Under the pieces are notes generated by a model that had not been told where the DNA came from, made no database searches, and saw only the letters and a program-made list of their open reading frames with translations. A stretch of 64,000 nt of DNA from Macrophomina tecta (lineage: Eukaryota; Ascomycota; Dothideomycetes; Botryosphaeriales; Botryosphaeriaceae), in the NCBI GenBank assembly GCA_024180945.1, contig JAKSGN010000043.1:2852001-2916000 (forward strand), read 5' to 3'. Each line of letters begins with the position of its first letter. Position 1 is the first letter of the stretch. A program made the translations under genes and the position numbers. This document shows, piece by piece, positions 22,985 to 34,800 of the stretch.

Positions 22985-25900
22985 ATGATGTCGCCCGATT
23001 CTGCGTCCGCCGCCAACGCCGGCCCTGGAGGCGGAGCACTGCCTCACACACCACACGACGCGCCACCACCGGGCGAGGCACACCCTGAGCAGACGGCAGA
23101 AACGAACCAAAAATCCCATGGTCAAGACCCCTTGGATGTTGGATATGACGCAGACATACCCGTCACGAGTGTTGAAACTTCAACTCCAGGCGATGAACCC
23201 AATGAAGGAGCGGAAGACTCAACGTCGGAACATGTTTCGAGCTCAGAAAATGAGTCTGATTCTGATTCTGAGATCAGCGATCTTTATGACAAGTTCCGTC
23301 CCTCGGAGTCACCCACGTCAAGTGTCCGTGGCTGGGCTGACAAGAGGATGAGGCGCCATCGGCCGCCGATGCCTCTTCGCTACGCCCGGCAAGCCACTCA
23401 TGAGAAAATCCGAGACCATGGCTCCTTTTTGACATTTCTATGCGATCGTTTGGCTTATATGGAGCACGAGATCGAGACTTTGCGAACAGGATCAAAACTT
23501 CCGTCACCAATGACATACCCGCCTCCTCCGCCGCCCCCTCCACCTGCTCTTATATTCCCGATCACGGAATACGGTGACTTCCAGTGGTACAACAGGCGAA
23601 ACCTATTGTATCTTGATACCCGCTTCGTCATTGAAGTACTGCTGGGACAGGATAACGTTGGTATGCGGAACGGAGGTTTTTCCCGGCAAGAAGAGAGTGC
23701 GCGCCCTATGCCAGATATCCAGCAAGGCCGAAAGCCGGGCTATAACAGCTTGGACATCCCAAATGCTCCGCCAAACCTGATTCCGCAAAGGATACGGATC
23801 AATTCAATTGTCCTAATCGAAAAGCTCACGGACATCAGCGAAGAAGCATTTAGTGGCTCCGGCAGCGTGGTCTTCATCAGACCATTCAGAATGTTTGTGA
23901 AGCATGAGAACGCGATCCGGAAGGCTTTGGAACAACAGGAAGCTTTAGTCCAGGGGATAACGCAAAGTATGCACACTCTAATGAACATGGAGCGGGCCAA
24001 AACGGACGCTGTCGCCTTGCAGGAGGGTGCCCTCGAACATTCCACCGACAGTTTTCACACCAGTCAATCGGACACAGGCTGTCACGACACACCAATCAAA
24101 GTTTTGGCAGACTCTTTAGACACTTTAAGTGGATATGACCTCGCATTTCAGCGGTGGGAAGACGCATCGACCCTGTGTGAGCATTTGCGTCTCTTGGTAC
24201 ATCTGTTTGATGGCCCTTTGATGCCCATTCTGGATTTGTACCACTCAATCAGAGACGGCAGTGCCGATCAGATCCCGTTTGACTACCTCTGGTACCTATT
24301 CGAGCACGGACAAGAAATAATACAGCAAGGACCCCTATGGCAGGTTTGTAGGGTGCTTAGCTTTACCGGAGGGCGGGAAATAAGCGCTGGACGTTTTATG
24401 GTCACCACAGAGGCTGGACTTACCCTAACGCCGCCGCCACCACCAGCACCACCTCTTCCTCCCAACATGAAGCCTCCTTCTCTCCCTAAAAGCTCTTTTA
24501 GTGTCGATTGCTATAGATGGGAATTTGACGGAGAGAGCTTCGTCCCGGTCGTTACCGTCAACACGATTAAACCTTACAATGGCTTGAAAGACATCACTTC
24601 GCTGCCGGTTTATCCGTTGTATTTCAACAAAAAGAGCGGCATCATCAGAGAAGCATTGATGGCACGAGGCAAAAGGTTCATCAGCCTAACAAAGCGGGCA
24701 GAAACCGTCCATCGCCATTACACAGGGATCACTCTCGAAAGTGATTGCACATCTGCAGAAGAAGTAAGAATTCCTGACCCAACTGCTGCGTGGACGCACA
24801 ATTGCATAATTCACGACCTGAAAGATATCAGTATACTGGAGTGTGTCAATTTACCTTTTACGTAAACAGCATAACACAAATAATGCATGAGGTTAACGGT
24901 TCTGGCAGATCGATTCTCGCATCATCGTCGATCAACGTCTTGCAATCCTCGAGATTCCTTCATGGAAGCCGAAAAATTACAATCCGACGAGAACTCCTGC
25001 TGACGATGATGAGCTCTTCGCCCTCCCGCCCTCTCAAGGCGACTTTATCCATGTTGATCATATTCAGGACATGAGAGCAGCAGGGCAATGGTTCTCGAAG
25101 CAAAAGCACATCCTAGAGTCCGCCGAGGACCTTGTGTCACCTCCTGAAGAGGATAGAATCCTACTGCCTCATTTCTTGTACGGCTTCGTGCTTCGGTCTC
25201 GGAGATGGGGTAAGCAATCCGCGGAGCTCCGGAAGATAAGAAGCTGACCGAAAACTTTCCCTTCAGCAAAGCTCAACATTGATCTCATCACCAATATCGA
25301 GGACAAAAACTCGTTTGACGATCTTGTCCTGTAAGCTTGCGGCCCTGTAACAGAAGCCCAATAGCCCATTTGGCTGACTGAGGGGGAATATTGACAGGCC
25401 GGAAGGGCATGCTCGCTCCATCAAGGCGTTAGTGGAGAACCACAACCGGGGACCGAGCAAAGACAAAGAGACTGACCATGTGGATGTTTCCATGGACCTC
25501 GTCAGGGGCAAAGGTTTGGAAGCTCCTCAGACTTCGAGAGGAAATAATACCGATTGACTCTCAATTAGGCAAAGGCGTGATCATCCTCTTACATGGAGAG
25601 CCGGGGGTTGGAAAAACTTCAACTGCGGAGTGCATTGCCGACTACACCTCGCGCCCGCTGTACCCGATTACCTGCGGAGACATCGGAGAGACCGCGGATG
25701 AGGTGGAGAGAAATCTGGAGAAGACATTCCAACTAGCACACAAGTGGGGTTGTGTCCTTCTTCTTGACGAAGCAGAGTGAGCAATCTCGCCTTCAATAAT
25801 GGAAGGGCGAGCACAGGCGTTGACTCCTCACCAGCATATTCCTCCAAGAGCGCAACAAAGAGAACATGAGGCGGAACGCGGTCGTATCAGTCTTTTTGAG

Positions 25901-26944
25901 GGTGCTGGAATACTACAGCGGCATCCTCTTCCTCACGACAAACCGTGTCGGTATCATAGATCAGGCCTTCCGCAGCCGCATCCACTTGAGCCTCTACTAC
26001 CCCTCCTTGGATAAAGATGCTACAATGACGATCTGGAAAATGCACTTGCAGACCGCAAGGGATCGATTCCAACGAAAGGGCCAAACTCTTGAGGTGGAAA
26101 AGAAAAAGATCCTGAAGTTCGCGAAAGAGCAGTTCAAGCGCATGAAGAAAGAAACGGGAAGTAATTGGAACGGAAGGTCAGCGCACAACAAAAAGTGAAG
26201 CATACGAGAGAGGAAAGAGCTGATCCACCAAGCAGGCAAATTCGTAACGCCTTCCAAACCGCGATTGCGCTTGCAGAGTATCACGCTGAAGGCAAGGGCC
26301 GTGACAGGAAGACCAAACTCACGGTGGCAGAGTTCAAGACTGTGCAGGACACTTCCGATTCCTTTGACAAGTACTTGCTGGCTACACAAAAGACATCACA
26401 GGCAGCCCAGGCGAGGCTTGCCAGAACCAGAGAAGACGGTTTCCTAGGACAGGACACAGCTGCCAAGGGCGGCCATCGGAGAAGGAAAGCTCTCTCTCGG
26501 CGTACGAAGCAAGTCGAAGTCACGCCAGAGACAGACAGCACTGTCTCGTCGGAAAGTTCAGATACGGAGCCGAGCTCTACGGAAGGTGACGACGTAAGCG
26601 ATAGTGACTTCGGGCGAAAGCAGAACAAAAGAAGTCAAGGTGATTCCGAGAGTGGGGAAAACAGTGATAAAGAGAAAGGTAAAGACAAGAGGAGAAAGGG
26701 TAAAGACAAGAAGGTCAGCCCAAGGGCACTCAAGAAAAGATATGAGACTAGCAGTGATGAGGAGGTGCAAATGAAGAGTAGAAGGAGGACCACTAAGTTG
26801 AAAGAGGACCGTCCTGAAGCAAGCGAGCCAGAAATAAAGGTCAAAGGCGGGAGAGGTAAGAAGAAGGATACCGTAGGTAAAGAGGACTGCGACACAAATA
26901 GCGAAACGGAGGTAAAAGCTGAAAAGAAGCGCGGTAAGAGGTAG
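22985..26944 (+). CDS. AAA-type ATPase with N-terminal DUF7025-like domain and basic C-terminal tail
   Basis: Fungal-specific AAA ATPase of unknown substrate. Exons: 22985-24763, 24909-25209, 25267-25330, 25398-25513, 25569-25776, 25835-26176 and 26236-26944, giving 1172 residues. Residues 1-150 are disordered and acidic. About 190-600 is the DUF7025-type region (WYNRRNLLYLDTR, VDCYRWEFDGESF, HRHYTGI), interrupted by two proline-rich stretches (about 180-190 and 480-500). The AAA module follows: Walker A GEPGVGKT at 763-770, Walker B VLLLDEAD ending at Asp823, then the TTNRVG sensor segment and FRSRIHLSL. The tail from about residue 1000 is Lys/Ser/Glu-rich with many KKR/RGK clusters and looks nuclear. 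The 145-nt intron 1 is the longest; reading through it would stop at 24865, before the ATPase. It is divergent from the STAND-like gene. Confidence 0.85.
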
Positions 26945-27358
26945 TATGCGTGGCGTTGAAAAATTTTTTTGAATCAAGGTTTTTTTTTTTGTTTTTTAAC
27001 TTTGGTGTTACTCGTTACTTTTTTCCTTCGATGCATTCCCCCTTATCTACAACCATCTATGATATTATGCCAGTGGTAAAAGAATTCCACAGTGGCAGCC
27101 TTGTTGTACCTGGCCCATAATCCCGAAGCTATCACAAAAGCTAAGTAAGTGCTTATGCATGTATTTAGAAGCAGGTATGCGGACGCAAGCGTCAGGCTTT
27201 TCTTTTCTTTTCTTTTCTTTTTTTTTTCGAACACTCGCACCCGTACGACTGCCTCTACTCGCTATGTGTGACATATAGTAGCCATACGAGTGGTTATTTT
27301 TCAGAATGGAGTGAGTGACCCTGGCCACTGCTATTTCCATCAAGGACTACTGCGTGAT
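26945..27358. other. Convergent 3' regions of the AAA ATPase and carboxylase beta genes
   Basis: 414 bases without a supported gene. It contains several T-rich runs, including a TTTTC microsatellite at about 27197-27227. Confidence 0.5.
27197..27227. repeat. (TTTTC)n microsatellite
   Basis: Four or so copies of TTTTC run into a pure T tract in the 3' intergenic region. This is simple-sequence DNA. Confidence 0.8.
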
Positions 27359-29254
27359 CTATGCGAAGACCGGTTTCAAAGATCCGGCAATCCTCTGCTG
27401 GACCCTGATTGGCAACAGAGCGTCATATACATGCCTTAACCACTCCGCCAGCAACGGCCTCGTGACTGCGGGATCTACGATCTCCTCAATACCAAACGCA
27501 TTAGCTGTCCGAACAGGGTTCATCAAGCGTCTGTACTCTTGCTCCAGCTCTTTGTACCTTTCCTTCATTTTCTCTTTCCCGCCTGTTTTCTCGATGCCCT
27601 TCAGTTCATGCGCGTGAGCCGCCTCAATACCTCCGTCCAGAGGTAAGCTGCCCCATTCCCCGCTCGGCCAGGCAACTCTCATATGCGGATCTCGTGAGTC
27701 TACCATGATGCCACCGGCAACGCCGTAGACGCGGCGCACGATCACAGAAAAGATGGGAATTGAGGTGCTGTAGTAGGTTGTTGCCAACGTGATCCCGTGC
27801 CGCATGGTTGCCGTCCGCTCGGCGACCGTCCCGACCGCGTAACCAGGAATGTCAACAAACTGTACGCAAGGGATGTTGAAAATGTCGAGAAACTTGAGAT
27901 GCCTTGTGATCTTTTGGGAGCCAGCGGCATCGAGAGCACCTGCGTTCACTGAGTGTTGAATGTCAGCCAATGCTCTCACAACTTGCATATTCCGGTGCGA
28001 GGACACACCTTCACAGTTCAGTGAGACGATACCAACTGGCCTTCCACCTATCCGCGCGAGTCCAACAATCGCAGTTGTTCCCCACAGAGCCCCAATTTCA
28101 AACCAGCTTCCTTTATCTACCACTGTAGTAATTATCTTTCTGGGGTTGTACATCCTCTCCCGTTTCCGGGGTATTACGGTCCGCAGCTCTGGTGAAATAC
28201 GGCCTACGGGGTCCTCATTAGGAAGTGTTGGCGGCACCTCCGTCCCAGAATTCGGCAAGAAGCTCAGTACAGTTCGCAGCTGATCAAAACATTCAGCCTC
28301 GTTCATCGCCAGGTTGTCAATTGTGCCGTTGGTGCAGTGAACTGCCGGCCCGCCCAAGTCCCTAAAGCTCAGGCCCTCTTCAAAGGTAGCGCCTGCTCCC
28401 GGTCAGGAACATGTCCACAACACGCCGACGACGTTGCTCTCACTCTAGTACTCACCAGCCACGACTTTCGGCCCAGCATTGAACAGCGCTCCCACATCCC
28501 TCGCCATGACCGAAAAATGGCACGCCGTCACCCTCGCCGCACCCAGCCCAATCGCCGGCCCCAGCACCGCGCCCAGATTCGGAATCCCCTCATTCAACTG
28601 CCTCACCACGTCGCCAAACCCCTGCATCGGCGGGACATACGACCAGCCCTCCTGGCGGATGGTCGTCACCGACCCGCCGCCACTGGACCCGTCGACCAGC
28701 TTGACCATGGGCAGCCGCAGCGCCAGCGCCAGCTTCTCCATGTACACCGTCTTGGCCGCCAGCGCGCCGTCGGCGTGCCCCGCCCGCAGCGAGAAGTCGT
28801 CCGCCGTGAACAGGACGTTGCGGCCGCGCAGCGCGCCGAACCCCTGCACGTTGTTCGACGGCGTGAAGCTTGCCGGCGTCTCGCGGAGGGGGCTGCGGGC
28901 GTCCCACTGCCACGAGACGTCGCCGCTGGCGCTGCCGACTTCGCGGAAGGAGTCGGCGTCGAGCAGCTGGGCGACGCGCTCGCGCACCCAGAGCTTGCCG
29001 GAGGCCTTTTGGCGGGCGTAGCCGCGGTGCGAGGGATCGGGCGTGTTGGCGAGAGTGTGCAGGGTGGAGAGGTTGGCGAGGATGTCGGAGTAGTCGGCGG
29101 GGAGGTCGCTCGCGGTGCTGCGGCGGCGGCGGGGCCGTTTTTCGTTGGCGGCGCTGGGGGACGATGGGGAGAGGTGGTTGGAGACTTGGGCGAGGCGCTC
29201 GGTGGCGGCGCCGCTGGAGCGCTTTTGGCTGGCATTGTCGCTGCTGTCGGCCAT
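27359..29254 (-). CDS. Biotin-dependent acyl-CoA carboxylase, carboxyltransferase (beta) subunit
   Basis: Transfers CO2 from carboxybiotin on the partner subunit to an acyl-CoA; mitochondrial or peroxisomal location is not decided by the sequence. Two exons, 29254-28456 and 28392-27359, give 610 residues, the size of methylcrotonyl/propionyl-CoA carboxylase beta chains. N- and C-terminal crotonase-fold halves are both visible: VDGSSGGGSVTT, GPAIGLGAARVTACHF and VVAGATFEEGLSFRDLGGPAVHC in the first; GSWFEIG, VQFVDIPGYAVG and the MRVAWPSGEWGSLPLDGG block in the second. The first about 60 residues are basic and low complexity. The divergent neighbour encodes the matching biotin carboxylase, so the two probably form one holoenzyme. 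Similarity does not settle the acyl-CoA substrate; the sequence does not look like the canonical MCC beta chain, so no symbol is given. Confidence 0.88.
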
Positions 29255-29577
29255 TGTAGCGGAGGAGAGCGGGCGCGAGGATTTCGATTGCTCCAAGAGG
29301 GAGCCTCAATGGATGGGAGCTACATCAAGAGCATTGATGAAGTGATGGGATTAGTGAGGAGCTTGGGCGCGGCGGAGCTCGAGTTGCCTCGGCCCCCGAG
29401 CTACCCCACGTTGACCTCTGCCGATCATTTGGCACCATTCCTCGGTCAGAACGACACTCGGTCAAAACTCAAGCGGAATCCCGTCTGCGATGTTTGGAGA
29501 CGTGTTCCCTCGAATAGCTTGCCGCATTGAAGCCTTGCTAGGCTTAGGAACCACATAGCACAGTGCTTGCCCAAAAC
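29255..29577. promoter_or_regulatory. Bidirectional promoter of the acyl-CoA carboxylase subunit genes
   Basis: Only 323 bases separate the start codons of the beta (-) and alpha (+) subunit genes. The arrangement implies co-regulation of the two halves of one enzyme. No individual transcription-factor site can be assigned with confidence. Confidence 0.7.
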
Positions 29578-31871
29578 ATGACAAGACCACCACTCCGGCC
29601 CATCAAGCGCCTTCTGGTCTGCAATCGGTATGTTCAATCGTCATATGCCTCGCCCTTGGCCCTGACTATCAGTCGCTGAATTTCCAATTCAGGGGTGAAA
29701 TAGCCACGCGCATAATCTCCGCTGCGCGAGAACTCGACGTCCCTACCTATGCCGTATACACCCAGGCTGACACCACTCACGTGCGGAATGCCACTCACGC
29801 CATCGAGCTCCCTTCTGCAGCCTCTTACCTAGACACATCCTACCTCATTCAGCTGATCAGAGATCATGGAATTGACGCGGTGCATCCGGGCTACGGCTTC
29901 CTCTCCGAGTCTGCCGAATTTGCAAGAAGAGCGTGGGAAGAAGCAGGGGCTGTAGTCATTGGGCCTGGTTGGGAGGTCCTCGAGCAGACTGGCGACAAGC
30001 TGAAAGCGAGGCGGCTGGCTGAAGAATGTGCGTCTGATCAATTGCCCTTCCAGCTCCCAGTCACTCTTTCCTCTGTCCTGGTCCCGCTCGGAGAGTGCGT
30101 TGACATAGAGCTGCACTGACATCCATAGGCTCCGTCCCGGTAACACCTGCACTGCTCACTGCTACCAACAACGTCGATGCCATCCGATCCTTTGGCGAGA
30201 GCATCGGCTACCCCATCATGATCAAGGCTGTAGACGGCGGCGGGGGCCGCGGCATCCGACTCGTCAGGCACGCGGACGAGCTCGCTAGTCTTGCCCAGCG
30301 CGCCATCGAGGAATCACCATCGCGGCAGGTCTTCGCCGAAAAGGCCGCCGTGGACGGCTTCCGGCATGTCGAAGTGCAGATAGTCGGAGATGGGACGGGC
30401 AAAGGCGGAATACGGCACCTGTGGGAAAGAGAATGCAGCATCCAGCGGCGCTACCAGAAGGTCATCGAGGTCGCACCGAGCACGATACAAGACCGAAGCC
30501 TCGTCAATGAGATGATCGAAGCAGCCGTCCGGATGGCCGAAAAGGTATTTACAGAGTCCCTTCACCTAGTTAAAGGCCACCAGAGGGGAAAAAAAATCAA
30601 AAGCTTGACAACCACGACAGATTCACTACTTCTCCCTGGGCACCTTCGAATTCCTTCTCAACCCCGATACCCGCACGTACTACTTCCTCGAAACCAACCC
30701 GCGCCTGCAAGTCGAGCACACCATCACGGAAGCCCTGCTGCCGGGCCTCGACCTCGTGCAAGCCCAACTGCTCCTCTCGCAAGGCATCCCTCTCGCCTCC
30801 ATCCCGTGCCTCCCTCCCCAGTCCGCCCTCCCGACCTCGCCACCGCCCCCCGCTGTCCACGCCATCCAGCTCCGCCTCACGGCCGAGATCCCCTCCCAAT
30901 CCTTCACCCTCTCCCCCGGCCCCGTCACGCTCCTCCGCCTCCCGAGCTCCAACGGCCCCGGCGTCCGCGTTGACACACACGCCCCGACGCGCGTGTCGAC
31001 CGAGTTCGACTCGCTCATTGCGAAGATCATCGTCTGCGCGCCGACATGGAACGCGTGTGTGCGGAAGGCGGCGCGCGCGCTCGAGGACGTGGAGGTGCGG
31101 GGCGTGGGGACGAATTTAGGCGTGTTGAGGGCGGTGGTGCGGCATGACGATTTTGTGGCGGGGAGGTGTGGGACGGGGTGGTTCGAGGGGATGATGGAGG
31201 CGTTGGTGAGCGAAGGGGAGCGGATGGAAGAGGAGATTGGAGGGAGGGAGAGTGTTACGTTGGCTGGTAGTGCTAGCGGTGCTGGGGAGACGGGAGGCGG
31301 AGGGGATGTAAGTGGCGGTGTTGGCTCAACGATGCTGTTCCGGAAGGGCGATGCGTGGAACGTGACGCTGGAGGAGATTGACGGGGCGAAAGCGGAGGGG
31401 AGGAGGAAGGAGAGTGCGCCTGCTGCTCGCCCGACACACCATCTTGAGCTGACGCGCGTGCTGCGGAATGATTTCCCGTCGTCGCTGTCGGCGGAGGTGG
31501 TGTTGTCTCAGACAGCGCGGGCGGATGGCGCCGCTGCCTCTTCAACGCCGTACGCCATGCACATCGCGGCTACGACCGCGTCGTCCAGCGCGGCGCTCTC
31601 GCAGCACAGGCGTGGGTCGCCGGTCGATCCGACGCATGTGTGCATCCCGTTTGCGGGGAAGGTCGTTGAGATTTGTGTTGATGAGGGGGACGAGGTCCGG
31701 GAAGGAGAAGTGGTGTGTGTAGTGCAGCAGATGAAGATGGAATTGGAAGTCAGGACTGCTAGGGCAGGAAGGATAGCGCGGGCATTCGAAGGTGAAGAAG
31801 GGGATGAGGTCGCGGAGGGAACACTGGCCTGCGTCTTGGAGTTGGAAGGAAAGGAGAAGGCGCGGCTCTGA
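29578..31871 (+). CDS. Biotin-dependent acyl-CoA carboxylase, biotin carboxylase/carrier (alpha) subunit
   Basis: Carboxylates its own biotin with ATP and bicarbonate for the beta subunit. Exons 29578-29627, 29693-30027, 30129-30544 and 30621-31871 give 683 residues. The biotin carboxylase domain begins immediately (LLVCNRGEIATRI), with HPGYGFLSE, the glycine-rich ATP loop GGGGRGIR, HVEVQIVGD, KVIEVAPS and the catalytic ETNPRLQVEH. A divergent linker of about 150 residues follows, then the C-terminal biotinyl domain. Its attachment site reads QQMKMELE with Lys639 as the biotin-accepting residue, instead of the usual EAMKM. There is no clear mitochondrial presequence, since the domain starts at about residue 11. 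It is head to head with the beta gene over 323 bp. Confidence 0.9.
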
Positions 31872-34800
31872 AATTTTCGGATTTTTCTTTCCCATGATCT
31901 CAGAAGCGCAGCCATGGAAGCCAACAGGGCTTGTGGAGCTGCAGCGTGAATGCATTAAGTTGGGAAGGGGGCCTTGATTTGGTGGTTTTACCGAGCTGGC
32001 GAAGCTCTAGGTAGACATACGACGCGCATTACCCATTCCCAAGATAGAGTAATAGCCGGGCAGTTTCGTTTGTGGGATTGTCGATTTGCACACTGTTGCA
32101 GCTCATTCAGAGCGCCAAGACCGGTTTAACAAAGACTCCCGCTTCCGCCCAGCCAAGTCGACGAGCATCGTGTGACTTGGTGCCTGTCATCGTCATTCGC
32201 CGGATACGGAATCGAAAGCCGCAGCCTCTAGAAGAATGTCTATTTTGAGTGTGGCAAGCCAGTGCAGCAGCGCGTGATGATTTGCACTTCGTGATGCAAA
32301 CATAGCTCCCTTAGCCTCAGCCGGCGGCTGCAGCACAGCCACGGGGATAGATTCGTTCGATTGACGGAACTACGAGAGGCAAGCAGAACATCCGTATGCA
32401 TGGCGGGTCTCGCCATGGACACGAATGGAAGACGAAGAAGGCCGAAGGAGCGAGAAAAAAAAGTCTAAAGGGAAAGGAGACGTTGCTCCGTCCCCATGGG
32501 ACACCCGAGCGACGTCATTCCACGCCATTCCGATGCACAGTACGCTTGTCTTAGAATCAACCCACATATGGCTACATCGTCAAGGTATGCGCTGGATGCT
32601 GTAGAATGAACGGGGCCTGCACGTTGGTCGTTTCTTGACACGGCTTCTTTGCCACGAGTTGACCCAAGCTCGCCTCCGTGGGCTGGGCGCGAAAGCGGAT
32701 GCGTTTCAAACCTTCCCCGGGCTACAAGATGTGGAGCCGTAAAGCTCGTTGTCTGGGACGAAGCTTCTGCTATTCTTTTTTTTTTCTTCATGGCAGGTGA
32801 CGCCGATCATTCAGTTGCTGGCAATCCAGCGGATATTGTTGAGACGTCGATCTGGTCTGGACAGGGCGACGGTTTCGCGTGGGCGCATTGGGCGACCACG
32901 TCACTCGCACGTGGGGTGCCAGCAGAAAAACGGGTGGCGTCAAGGCAGACGTTGCTTGGGGGGTTTCAACGACGAGGATACACCTAGTATGTTCCACGGA
33001 GGAGTGCGAGAGAAAGATCCCGAGGCGCTGGGACGTGGGATAGCCTTTCCCCGGGGGAAATCAGGGACCAGGGATAGGCGAGATGAGATGAAGCGAGTGT
33101 CGCGAGATCGGGCTCCCAGGTCCAGGAAAAAAAGGCTGCGGTGGATGCTGGGTGATGGTGATGGGCAGCGCCAGGGAGCCGGATTCTGGGGCAATAGGCC
33201 GATGTGCTCGTAAAGGCAATCACGTCTCATCAACCCAGCTGAGTCGGCCGTGTCCTTGTGACCTGCAGACGCGTAGCTGAGTAGATTGTTGCGTGGCGCG
33301 TGCGGAGCTTGGGGATGAGAGCAGCTTCACCCATGCGGATAGCATGCAAAGCAAAAAGGAGAGGGGCAGAGGGCTGGAGCAGTCGCTGTTAGTCAACACC
33401 AGCGAGGCGCAATGGTCGCGATCTGTCGTGAAGTCCGCCACCCGCGCCGCATGCGAGACCGCACGCAGCGCGTGCAGCTGCGGCTTGTCGAGGAAAGGGA
33501 ATCCGGAGCGCGGGAGACAGAACCTTCGTCCCCCGTGTTCTGCTTCCACCCCCACACGGCCGCCTTCCGCGCATTTATTGTCAATAAATATAGCAGCGCC
33601 CGGCGCGGGAGCCGAAACCGGGGAAGCGCGGATGCTTTCCCAGCAGAGCCTCCCGCTCGGAAAATGGTACTTGCCAGCTGTACCTCAACACCAGCCCTGC
33701 CCCCTTTCCGCCCCGGCCACATGACCGCCCGCCTGCCTGCCTGCCTGCCTGCCTGCCTGCATCCCGGAGAGCCTCGCGCGCGCCCGGCCAAACAGGAGCG
33801 CGGCCCGCGGAAGGCCGTGCGCCAGCCGCCCGGGAGCTGCAACTGCAGCAGTCCAGCATGGCGGGCCCGGCTCTGCTCGTGAGGAGATTTGAGAGAGCAG
33901 AGAAAGGAGTAGCGCTCTGTGGCGGGCATCTAGTGGCGGCTGGAGATCCGCGGACGCAAGGGACTCTCCGCTGGGCTTGGCGACTGGCGATGGTGGCTTC
34001 AGTCCGAGTTTCGCATCAACGCGCAGGGCCATAATTTCTCGCCCTCGCGCCCACGTGCCAGACATCGACCTGGTTCAGGGGATGTGTGTGCGAGTGGGTG
34101 AGGCAGCAATTAGCCGTGCGGGCTCGCGTCTTGGGCGCCGTCATTGCTTGTGCGGCTGGCCTTCGGCAGCATCAAAATTTGGCGTCGCAAAATAGGGCCC
34201 CACTGCATGATGAGAAATCTGGCTGCTGCGAGAAAAATTTCACGTCGGAGTTTGCGGACGAGCAGCAGTGGCGAGCGCTGCTGGCGGGCGACTGAGTAGC
34301 TAGCGGCCGCCTATGCCGCTGACAGATGGATTTTATGGAGCGGCGGCAGGGAAGAAGATGAAGCTCGCAGGTGCATCGGTCGAAGGTTGGAGTAAGCGTT
34401 TTGCTGGCCCTCGATGATCGCCGAAGGGGCTTCCAGCTCGCTTGCTCTCCGGTGCAGCAGACAGGGCCAGGGGGCCGGGATGCAGCCCACCTCCTGCTTA
34501 TCAGTGCGCCACCACTCGAAGGAGCTGTCCCTGGCGGCCAACGGCTGCGCGCTCGGCATCCAGCCCACGCGACACGGCGAGGCCGTCTGGCTGGTTGGCA
34601 CCCTCTGGCCGGCCCCAGCCAGCCGCCAGTGACAGGCCGACGCTGCTGGCCCGAGTGGGTACATTCCAAGGTACATGGGACGAACATGGGACACTGCCGA
34701 CCGACATTCTGCATCTCCCAGCGCCGGCCGTTTAAGATGTGCAGCGGATATGCATGCCGTCACGCCGCGCCCTGATAACGCCCGCCCGCTGCAATAGGCG

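Noticed and set aside
28337..29530. Plus-strand frame of 397 codons
   Set aside because: It is antisense to exon 1 of the carboxylase beta gene; the composition is a by-product of GC-biased codons on the other strand and no family motif is present.
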